From contig JAFNAB010000007.1 of NCBI GenBank assembly GCA_017859955.1, positions 1-43,505 of the forward strand: DNA of 43,505 nucleotides, written 5' to 3'. The position numbers were made by a program, and so were the translations under genes. The DNA comes from Holophagaceae bacterium. Lineage in GTDB: Bacteria; Acidobacteriota; Holophagae; Holophagales; Holophagaceae. The notes under the pieces were generated by a model. That model saw only the letters and a program-made list of their open reading frames with translations. It was not told the origin of the DNA and did no database searches. Numbering within the stretch: position 1 is the stretch's first letter; each line of letters starts with the position of its first letter. Of this stretch, positions 37,273 through 43,505 are shown piece by piece.

Positions 37273-38100
37273 CTATTTGAGCAATTGGCGGGTGGCCAGA
37301 TCGATACCCTGGCCAGGGCCCAGGAGGTGAATCGTCATGCCCTGGAAACCCGGGGGGGAAAGGCGCATCCCGGTGGGATCAAAGACCATGACCGCGTGAT
37401 CCCCCAGGACCCGGGCTTCACCGCCCTTGACCACCAGGGCCGTGGCCTCATCGATGCCCAGCCCCAGGTGCTGCGGGTGGTCCATGAGCAGGCTGAAGAG
37501 ACGGTTCTCGCGATTCCGCCGCAGGAAGTGCTGGTCCACGATGCAGAAGTCCGGCAGGAAGCCCAGGCCCTCCCGGGTCCGGTAGGCCCCGGCGCCGATC
37601 TCGGTCAGGGCCTCCTTGCCGTTCCGATCCTCGCCATTGAGCATGATCCGGGACATGATGGCGGCCCCAGCACTGGTGCCACCCACCACCGCCCCCGCCT
37701 CATAGCGTTCCCGCACAAGACGGTGCAAAGGGGTGCCCAGGACCGCGTCGGCGGTGAGGTTCTGGTCTCCACCGGAGAACCAGAATCCCGAGCAGGTCCC
37801 GGCGGCCTCCAGCACAGCAGGGGCGGCGGCATCCCCCCGGGTCTTGACCCGGAGGGGCACCAGGGTGAGGCCGACCTTGGCAAGGTCCTCTTCCCACTCC
37901 GCCAGGACTTCCTCCGGCGACCCGGAAGCCGTGGGGATCACGCCGATCCGAGCACCCTTCCCCCCGGCCCCCTGGACGAAGGCCTGGAAGATAGCGTCCG
38001 GCATCCCGCCCCCCCCCACGATCACCAGGGTGCCCTTGGGGGAAGGCGAGGCAGCGAACAGCGCGGCCGAAAAGAGAAGGGAAAGCAGACGTTTCATCAT
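37273..38100 (-). CDS. cphB: Exported cyanophycinase (peptidase family S51)
   Basis: A 275-aa serine exopeptidase that degrades cyanophycin, the multi-L-arginyl-poly-L-aspartate storage polymer, to beta-Asp-Arg dipeptides. The fold is glutamine-amidotransferase-like: VIVGGGG, VIPTASGS, FWFSGGDQN, the nucleophile elbow GGTSAGAA with S143, VDQHFLRRNRENRL (189-202) and LGLGIDEATALVV. The GGDQ, DQHF...R..RL and GIDE motifs together are those of cyanophycinase rather than of dipeptidase E. A signal peptide (MMKRLLSLLFSAALFAASPS) points to an extracytoplasmic enzyme, like the exported CphE type of heterotrophs rather than the cytoplasmic enzyme of cyanobacteria. No cyanophycin synthetase is in the window, so external polymer is the likely food. 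The gene begins one base after the TonB receptor stop. Confidence 0.85.
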   Translation of the reverse strand: MMKRLLSLLFSAALFAASPSPKGTLVIVGGGGMPDAIFQAFVQGAGGKGARIGVIPTASGSPEEVLAEWEEDLAKVGLTLVPLRVKTRGDAAAPAVLEAAGTCSGFWFSGGDQNLTADAVLGTPLHRLVRERYEAGAVVGGTSAGAAIMSRIMLNGEDRNGKEALTEIGAGAYRTREGLGFLPDFCIVDQHFLRRNRENRLFSLLMDHPQHLGLGIDEATALVVKGGEARVLGDHAVMVFDPTGMRLSPPGFQGMTIHLLGPGQGIDLATRQLLK

Positions 38101-38101
38101 C

Positions 38102-40834
38102 CTAGAAGGTCACCCGAAGGCCCAGACGGGCGCGGCGGCCGCGATCTCCATCGGTGGGGGCCTGGTAATCGGAATAGACCGACTCGCCGTCCCATGCCGA
38201 GTTCACCCGGGTGTTCCAGGAGGTGACATTGCCCTGGTTGAGGGCATTGAACAGATCGACAAAGCCTTCCATCTTGACGCCTTTGGAGAGGTCGACCATC
38301 TGGCTGACCCGGATGTCGACCAGGCTCCGTCCCGGGTAAGACCTCGAACCCAGCGGCTCGGCATTGACGTAGTAGCGTTCGGCGGGCATGGCGTAGGTCC
38401 GCCAAGTGGGGGTCCAGTGCTCGCCGCTCAGGTAAGTGTAGTTAACGGAGACCCGCATAGCCCAGGGAAACTCGTAGGTCGCGCGAGCCTTGATCTCGTT
38501 GTCGTTGTATCCCGGCAGGAGACCGTAGGAGTTGATGGTGTTGTTGGGATTGGCGAAGACATCGACGTAGCCGTCGGACTTCTGAACATTGCCGTAGAGC
38601 TTGGCCCGGGTGTAGCTGACCATGAGGCTCCAGTGGTCCTTCAGTTCGCGCTCGGCAGAAGCGGTGATCGCCCAATAGCGCCGCTTGGCCCGCTTGTCGT
38701 TGCCCACGGTGTACTGGTGGTCTGAGTATGAAGTGGTATCGAAGTCGTAAGCGGCCTTGCCCGTCTCCGGGTTCACAAAGGTCTCAAGAAGGCCGGAAAG
38801 ATCGACCCCGTCCAGGGCCTTGTCGTGGCGCACCAGGGCATCCTTGAAGTCCCGGTAGACCCAGGAGGTGGATGCCGACCAGATGCTCATGAACTTACGA
38901 GTCACGGACAGCGTCACTTCATCCGTATGCGGCTGTTTGGCGTTTGAATCGACGGGCGAGTAGTTGTCCACCGTCTTGTAGAGGTTGGCCGAAGAGAGGT
39001 CCACCGCAGGCCAGGTGCTCGGATCGTTCGGATTCAGGACCGTTCCGACCCCATCGGAATCCGTGGCCCAGGTGTAGTAGTTCTTGACGGGAATCGCCCA
39101 GCGAACCGAACGGTCGATGAAGTATGTCGAGTAGCCGGCATAGTAGCGCCCAAGGTGGGCGTTCAGAATGGTCTGCTGGTCCTGGGTCAACGCGACCTTC
39201 AAGCCAAAACGGGGGGCGAAGGTGCTCTTGTTCCAGCGATAGGAGTCTTCACCGTAGAACCGTGCCTTAAACTGCTCGAACCTCAGGCCTGGGCGGATCG
39301 TGACACGGTCATTAATCTTCCACTCATCGGAAATAAAGGAGGCAAAGCGTCGGGTGCGCTGCTTCCCTGCCCAGCCGCCGCCGGTGATGATGAAGTCAGA
39401 ATAGACTTGGCCCTCATCCACGTAGGCGTTGAGGTTAGCCCCCCCGGGATAGCGTTGGAGTTCTTCGTTCGTCGCGGTCTCACCCTCAACGCCAATCTTG
39501 ATGGAGTGGCTATCCGAAGGCACGATCAGGCTCGGAAGGAACCAGTCGAAGGTGGCTGAGAGGTTGGTGCGGTCGCGGTAGTTCTTCTGCTCGGTCTGGG
39601 CATTATTGTAATACTCGAAGCCGTTGTATACGTCTCCGGTATCCAGGGGCATGGCTTGTCCGTTGTAGGTATTCAGGTCATAACGCCCACCGTAGCCGAA
39701 GGTCTTGACTGTAAGGACTTTGTCCGGACCGAGGACCTGGGTCCAGGTGGCATTGAAGGAGCGGTTGGGTGCAATCTCCTTGAGGGTGGCGATGGGAAGG
39801 GTGGAGTAGTCGAGACCGCGATTTTCCCGCTTGAGGTAATCGTACTCACCCATCAGTTCCAGGGTCGTGGCATCGTTGACCTGCCAGGTGAACTTGGCCA
39901 AGCCCTTGACCTGGCTGGTGCCGATAGAGGAGACCGCATTGATCGGAGTGGACTGGTCCTCGACTCGCTCGAAGGAGGCGAAATACCAGATCTTGTCCTT
40001 GAGGATCGGCCCACCCACATTGAGGGCGACATCCCAGTCCTTGGTCGGAGCAAGATCACCAGAGGACGCCCAGGAGGGCTTGGCCTCCCACTTGGAACTG
40101 CCGTAGTAGGCGTTGAGACTCCCCTCGATGGTGTTGCCGCCCCGCTTGACCAGGCCGTTGATGTACCCGCCGGTGAAGCCGCCGAATTCAGCTCCGGCTC
40201 CCATGCCGCCCACCTGGACCTCAGAGAACCAATCCATGTTGGGGAAGATCCACTGGGTGCCGCCCGCGGGGTCCCCCACGTTCATGCCGTCCATCATGTA
40301 GGCATTCTCGCCCGCTGCCCCGCCCCAAGCATGGCCACCATTCACGCCCGGAGTCATGTCCATGATCGCGGTCAGGCTCCGTTCAGCAGGAAGCGTCGCA
40401 AGCTTTTCGGGACTGTAGTTCTGGTTGAAGGAGGTGCTGGCCGTCTCCGCCGCCGCGGCTGTGGCCACCACTTCGACGGTGGTGCTCGCCGCAGCCTGGA
40501 ACTTCCAGTTGACGGTGGAGGTCTTGCCCAGTTCCAGGACTTCCTTCCCCACCAGGGTGTTGAGCCCCGCGGCCTCCACCGTAATGCGGTATGGCCCGGG
40601 GGGCAGAAGCGGAAAGCGGTAACTGCCATTTTCAGCGGTTTTTGCGACCCGCTCACCCATGAGGGCCGGGGAAGTCACCCGCACCGTGGCCGCCGCCAGG
40701 GGCTTGCCAGAGGGGTCCTTCACGACACCCATGAGGGCGGCGGTTGTGGTGCTCTGGGCCACGAGGGCCACCGGCGCCACGACCAGCGCCAAGGTCAAAC
40801 GGCTGATCACAGATAGTCCTTTAGCACGCAACAT
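38102..40834 (-). CDS. TonB-dependent outer-membrane receptor with carboxypeptidase-regulatory-like domain
   Basis: A 910-aa outer-membrane protein. Signal peptide (to about residue 28, VALVAQS), then a carboxypeptidase-regulatory-like beta-sandwich (~30-115; GVVKDPSGKPLAAATVRVTS, GSYRFPLLPPGPYRITVEAAG), a plug domain (~130-250; MDGMNVGDPAGG, GGFTGGYINGLVKRGGN) and a 22-strand-type barrel ending in the aromatic terminus LRVTF. This Oar-like architecture is abundant in Acidobacteriota and Bacteroidota for uptake or surface binding of large ligands. Start ATG 40834 has GGGAGGG four bases upstream; TTG 40855 would precede that site. As first gene of the six-gene operon, with the cyanophycinase one base downstream, it probably binds the polymer or takes in its fragments. 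Specificity is inferred from context only. Confidence 0.92.
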   Translation of the reverse strand: MLRAKGLSVISRLTLALVVAPVALVAQSTTTAALMGVVKDPSGKPLAAATVRVTSPALMGERVAKTAENGSYRFPLLPPGPYRITVEAAGLNTLVGKEVLELGKTSTVNWKFQAAASTTVEVVATAAAAETASTSFNQNYSPEKLATLPAERSLTAIMDMTPGVNGGHAWGGAAGENAYMMDGMNVGDPAGGTQWIFPNMDWFSEVQVGGMGAGAEFGGFTGGYINGLVKRGGNTIEGSLNAYYGSSKWEAKPSWASSGDLAPTKDWDVALNVGGPILKDKIWYFASFERVEDQSTPINAVSSIGTSQVKGLAKFTWQVNDATTLELMGEYDYLKRENRGLDYSTLPIATLKEIAPNRSFNATWTQVLGPDKVLTVKTFGYGGRYDLNTYNGQAMPLDTGDVYNGFEYYNNAQTEQKNYRDRTNLSATFDWFLPSLIVPSDSHSIKIGVEGETATNEELQRYPGGANLNAYVDEGQVYSDFIITGGGWAGKQRTRRFASFISDEWKINDRVTIRPGLRFEQFKARFYGEDSYRWNKSTFAPRFGLKVALTQDQQTILNAHLGRYYAGYSTYFIDRSVRWAIPVKNYYTWATDSDGVGTVLNPNDPSTWPAVDLSSANLYKTVDNYSPVDSNAKQPHTDEVTLSVTRKFMSIWSASTSWVYRDFKDALVRHDKALDGVDLSGLLETFVNPETGKAAYDFDTTSYSDHQYTVGNDKRAKRRYWAITASAERELKDHWSLMVSYTRAKLYGNVQKSDGYVDVFANPNNTINSYGLLPGYNDNEIKARATYEFPWAMRVSVNYTYLSGEHWTPTWRTYAMPAERYYVNAEPLGSRSYPGRSLVDIRVSQMVDLSKGVKMEGFVDLFNALNQGNVTSWNTRVNSAWDGESVYSDYQAPTDGDRGRRARLGLRVTF

Positions 40835-40868
40835 GAATCCCTCCCCTGGGTTCAACTGGAATGATAAA

Positions 40869-40897
40869 AAACTATGCTTCTACAAATTGACGGTCAA
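40869..40897 (-). promoter_or_regulatory. Candidate promoter and operator for the cyanophycin operon
   Basis: On the minus strand: TTGACC (-35), 17-base spacer, TAGTTT (-10), ending 35 bases before the receptor start codon. The -35 lies inside the 11-bp palindrome TTGAC-C-GTCAA (40887-40897), a possible regulator site. The -10 match is weak. The surrounding 40856-40985 region is markedly A/T-rich. Confidence 0.45.
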
Positions 40898-41029
40898 GTT
40901 TTTTTTCATTTCAGGAGCGAATTCTCTCCAAGAGCTAAGTCCTCTGAAATTATAAAAATAATAAAATTAGTGGATTTCCATTATATCGCACGGACCACGG
41001 CGCCTCCTGGGCCAGGCCCTCCGGCGCCT

Positions 41030-41761
41030 TCAGCCCCGCTTTTCCAGCATCCGGTCGATGATGAAGGTGGCCACGTGGTCCGCGTAGCTGCCCTTGCCGA
41101 AGCCCCCGTCAAAGCCCAGCTCCACCGCCAGCTTGTTGCCGATTCGGGTCCCGCCGGCGATGAGAATGAAGCGCTCCCGGAGGCCCCGGGCCTGAAGCAG
41201 TTCGATGAATTCCGTCAGGTTCTGGAGGTGGACATCCTTCTGGGTCACGATCTGGCTCACGAGAATGGCGTCGGCGTTGACCTTCACGGCATAGTCGATC
41301 AGCTTCTCGTTGGGCACCTGGGCCCCCAGGTTGTGGGCCTCGATCTGGCCATAGCGCTCCAGGCCGTAGTGGTGGTTGTAGCCCTTCATGTTCATGATGG
41401 CGTCGATGCCCACCGTATGGGCGTCAAAGCCCGTGCAGGCCCCCACCACCACGAGTTTCCGACCGATCCTCGTCTGGATGACCTCGCAGGCCTCGGCCAT
41501 GGTGTAGACCTTCTCCCCCACGGCATCCTCGATCTGGATGGTGTCGTAGTCGATGCCCAGCTCGGTCTTGCCGTAGGCCACGTACATGGAAAAGCCGTTG
41601 GCGAGGGCACTGGAGTGGACCACGTCCACGTGCCGGAAGCCCAGCTTCTCAACGAAGAGCCGCGCCGCCTCGCGCCCCCGGGGGCCCTCAGGCACGGGAA
41701 GGGTGAAAGAAAATTGCACAGCCCCGTCATCCAGGGTGTCGCCATAGGGACGAATGATCAT
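41030..41761 (-). CDS. kamE: Lysine 5,6-aminomutase beta subunit (KamE)
   Basis: A 243-aa B12-binding subunit of the adenosylcobalamin- and PLP-dependent enzyme that moves the terminal amino group of D-lysine or L-beta-lysine to carbon 5. The cobalamin motif is DAHTVGID (H115 the lower ligand), and K126 (MNMKGY), eleven residues later, corresponds in spacing to the lysine that holds PLP in the Clostridium enzyme (H133/K144). The Rossmann-type domain continues with ILVSQIVTQKDVHLQNL and LIAGGTRIGNKLAVELGFDGGFGKG, as in other B12 mutases. ATG 41761 has AGGAG eight bases upstream. kamD lies upstream on the same strand but 575 bases away, separated by a large palindromic element; the pair is usually adjacent. 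Confidence 0.93.
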   Translation of the reverse strand: MIIRPYGDTLDDGAVQFSFTLPVPEGPRGREAARLFVEKLGFRHVDVVHSSALANGFSMYVAYGKTELGIDYDTIQIEDAVGEKVYTMAEACEVIQTRIGRKLVVVGACTGFDAHTVGIDAIMNMKGYNHHYGLERYGQIEAHNLGAQVPNEKLIDYAVKVNADAILVSQIVTQKDVHLQNLTEFIELLQARGLRERFILIAGGTRIGNKLAVELGFDGGFGKGSYADHVATFIIDRMLEKRG

Positions 41762-41789
41762 GGTTGTCGCTCCTGAGAATGATTTAACT

Positions 41790-42327
41790 GAGTCAACACA
41801 GAGGGCACAGAGAAAAGCACAAGAGGAGGGCACAGAGGAAAAGCAGGAAAGGTCAGGCCGAAGCGGTTCATGCTGATTCGCAATCAATAAACTAAAGTGC
41901 AAAACGACTTCCACCACCAAGACACCAAGGGTTTACTGGCGATCAATGTCTGCGCCCCGGGTCAATGTGAAAGCGAACTCCCACAGCCGCGTGCCACTGG
42001 CTGGACACTCTGGCCGCCCCGCGACGCGGGGGGCGCGCGGCAAAGCCGCACGCGTTCCGGGAGGGACAGGTGGCCATGGCACGCCTGCGTGCCTCCGCCG
42101 CCTGCCCCTCCCGGAATCAGGCCCAAGTGTCCTGGTCGACGCATCAGGCTTTTCTTGGTGAAACTTGGTGCCCTTGGAGTCTTGGTGGTGGAATTTATGC
42201 GTTTGTCTTCTAAGGCGTATCACCCGCCTTGGCCCCACCGCCCCTGTTTGGTAGCTCCGTCCTGTCCTCATCATTTCGCTTTTCTCTGTGCCCTCTCTTT
42301 TTTCCTCTGTGCCCTCTGTGTTGACTC
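41790..42327. repeat. ~540-bp nested palindromic element between kamD and kamE
   Basis: A set of concentric inverted repeats. Outermost: 41790-41812 with 42305-42327, a perfect 23-bp match of CACAGAGGGCACAGAG type, each arm followed inward by a second GAGGGCACAGAG unit. Next: 41909-41931 with 42171-42193, 22 of 23 identical, CACCAAGACACCAAG type. Next: 42003-42015 with 42120-42132 (GGACACT/AGTGTCC core). Innermost is a GC-rich core with TTCCGGGAGGG (42055-42065) and CCCTCCCGGAA (42106-42116), and short perfect hairpins CCCCGCG-A-CGCGGGG, GCGGC-AAA-GCCGC and GGCACGC-CT-GCGTGCC. No reading frame here looks like a gene. The whole could fold into one long branched arm in RNA or extrude as a cruciform. 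Confidence 0.82.
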
Positions 42328-42336
42328 TTTTTTCTT

Positions 42337-43505
42337 TCAGAGCCCCAGCTCGGCCTCGAGGTGCGCCTCGAAGGGATTGAAGTAGCCAGGGCCCTTCTTG
42401 ACCAGGCCCTCCAGGCCCTTGCCCATGTCCCGGCTGCGCTTGATATCGGCGAAAAGGCCCTGTTCGATGGCCTCCATGAGGCCGGTCTGCTCGATCTCCC
42501 GCAGGAAGCCCAGGGTCTGCCCCAGGACCTCGTGGGCCCGGCGCACGATGACCCCGTCCTGGCGGAACTCGATCTCATCAGCCAGCCCCTGCATGTTGGC
42601 CATGACGTACTTGGCGTTCTCCAGGGCCAGGAAACGGTCCTGCATGTAGGGAGTGTGGATGGCCTCGGTGAGCATGCCCAGGAGGTGGATGCCCTGCCCC
42701 GTGGCCTGGGAGACGAAGTTGAAGAGAGCGTTCTGGACCACCCCCTTGAAGATGTCCCCGGTCATGAACTTGGTGGGCGGCATGTACTTCAGGGGCGCGT
42801 CGGGGAAGATCTCCCGGGCCATCTGGGCCTGGGCCAGCTCCAGCAGGAAGCCGTTAGGGATGTCCGGGTTCATCTCGAAGGCGTGGCCCAGGCCCATGAG
42901 TTTCGGGGGGAGCCCGGCGGCGTAGGCGAAGCGCTCGTTGAGAAACTGGCTGGCCAGCACCGTGTAGGCCTTTTCCACCGCATCCGAGGTGGTCAGGTAG
43001 TTGTCCTCACCGGTGTTGATGATGATCCCCGCGTAGGCATTGATCATCCGGCTGAACTTCTGGTCCACGAAGGTCCGGTACATGTTGATGTCGCGGAAGA
43101 GGATGCCGTACATCGAGTCGTTCAGCATCATGTCCAGGCGCTCCAGGGCGCCCATGGCCGCGATCTCCGGCATGCACAGCCCCGAGGCGTAGTTGGTGAG
43201 GTGGATGTAGCGCTGCTGCTGGTCCACCACCTCGTCCAGAGCCGCACGCATGATGCGGAAGTTCTCCTGGGTGGCGTAGGTGCCCCCGAAGCCCTCGGTG
43301 GTGGCACCGTAAGGGACGTAATCCAGCAGGGACTGGGCCGTGGTGCGGATCACCGCCACCACATCGGCCCCCTGCTCCGCCGCCGCCTGGGCCTGCTTGA
43401 CGTCCTCGTGGATGTTCCCGGTGGCCACGATGAGGTAGAGCATCGGGCTGTGGTTGCGGCCCGCGTACTGGGTGAGCTTGGCCTCGCGGTGGGCGCGATT
43501 GCCCT
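42337..43505 (-). CDS. kamD: Lysine 5,6-aminomutase alpha subunit (KamD), 5' part outside the window
   Basis: The last ~389 codons of the ~515-aa catalytic subunit; the frame runs off the window edge, reading NRAHREAKLTQYAGRNHSP before the first internal ATG. Recognisable stretches include LYLIVATGNIHEDVKQAQAAAEQGADVVAVIRTTAQSLLDYVPYGATTEG, NYASGLCMPEIAAMGALERLDMMLNDSMYGILFRDINM and DAPLKYMPPTKFMTGDIF, typical of the KamD TIM barrel that holds the substrate, PLP and the adenosyl group. With KamE it forms the alpha-beta enzyme of lysine fermentation to acetate and butyrate. The other pathway genes (kdd, kce, kal, kamA) are expected upstream, beyond 43505. Confidence 0.94.
   Translation of the reverse strand, partial: GNRAHREAKLTQYAGRNHSPMLYLIVATGNIHEDVKQAQAAAEQGADVVAVIRTTAQSLLDYVPYGATTEGFGGTYATQENFRIMRAALDEVVDQQQRYIHLTNYASGLCMPEIAAMGALERLDMMLNDSMYGILFRDINMYRTFVDQKFSRMINAYAGIIINTGEDNYLTTSDAVEKAYTVLASQFLNERFAYAAGLPPKLMGLGHAFEMNPDIPNGFLLELAQAQMAREIFPDAPLKYMPPTKFMTGDIFKGVVQNALFNFVSQATGQGIHLLGMLTEAIHTPYMQDRFLALENAKYVMANMQGLADEIEFRQDGVIVRRAHEVLGQTLGFLREIEQTGLMEAIEQGLFADIKRSRDMGKGLEGLVKKGPGYFNPFEAHLEAELGL

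Overview
The window is a GC-rich stretch of a flagellated, Gram-negative, probably anaerobic bacterium. A carboxypeptidase-regulatory-like TonB-dependent receptor, MglA/MglB, a MinD-like FlhG with FlhF, an abundance of PAS/GAF hybrid kinases, and B12-dependent lysine fermentation genes together suggest Acidobacteriota of the Holophagae type (Geothrix/Holophaga relatives). That placement is an inference from gene content; no taxonomic marker lies in the window.

Layout. (1) 57-2193: deoC, the polarity pair mglB-mglA, and tRNA-Asn with its terminator. (2) 2225-3155: a gene-poor, AT-richer scar with a transposase remnant and one copy of a dispersed ~115-bp repeat; the second copy is at 13997, next to a broken HD-GYP gene. 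(3) 3156-13453: a six-gene sensory cassette. It holds a solute-binding GAF-PAS-PAS receptor with no kinase, a V4R protein, a HAMP/coiled-coil protein, a 1464-aa hybrid histidine kinase, a REC-kinase and a REC-HD-GYP phosphodiesterase. (4) 14217-18094: an exported protein with a duplicated domain, a membrane hybrid kinase and a DUF4136-type lipoprotein. (5) 18118-25386 (minus): the flagellar operon flhA-flhF-flhG-fliA-fliM-fliN with a sigma-54-like promoter before flhA, and a divergent cheY. (6) 25986-30067: an MFS exporter, a 57-aa protein behind a sigma-28-like promoter, a cation transporter behind a palindromic promoter, a DEDDh exonuclease, a GNAT acetyltransferase and an RDD membrane protein. 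(7) 30134-31493 (minus): a two-subunit acetoacetate-type CoA-transferase. (8) 31688-40834 (minus): a tight six-gene operon of TonB receptor, exported cyanophycinase, M14 carboxypeptidase, isoaspartyl dipeptidase, YfcC-type permease and M28 peptidase. (9) 41030-43505 (minus): kamE and the 3' part of kamD (lysine 5,6-aminomutase), split by a ~540-bp nested palindromic element.

The most interesting system is region 8. Its gene set matches what is needed to capture and digest cyanophycin (multi-L-arginyl-poly-L-aspartate): outer-membrane receptor, cyanophycinase releasing beta-Asp-Arg, isoaspartyl dipeptidase splitting it, and an inner-membrane carrier. The flanking lysine aminomutase and CoA-transferase genes suggest a wider amino-acid fermentation island. 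The other striking structures are the nested palindrome inside the kamD-kamE pair and a related long stem-loop between flhF and flhA.
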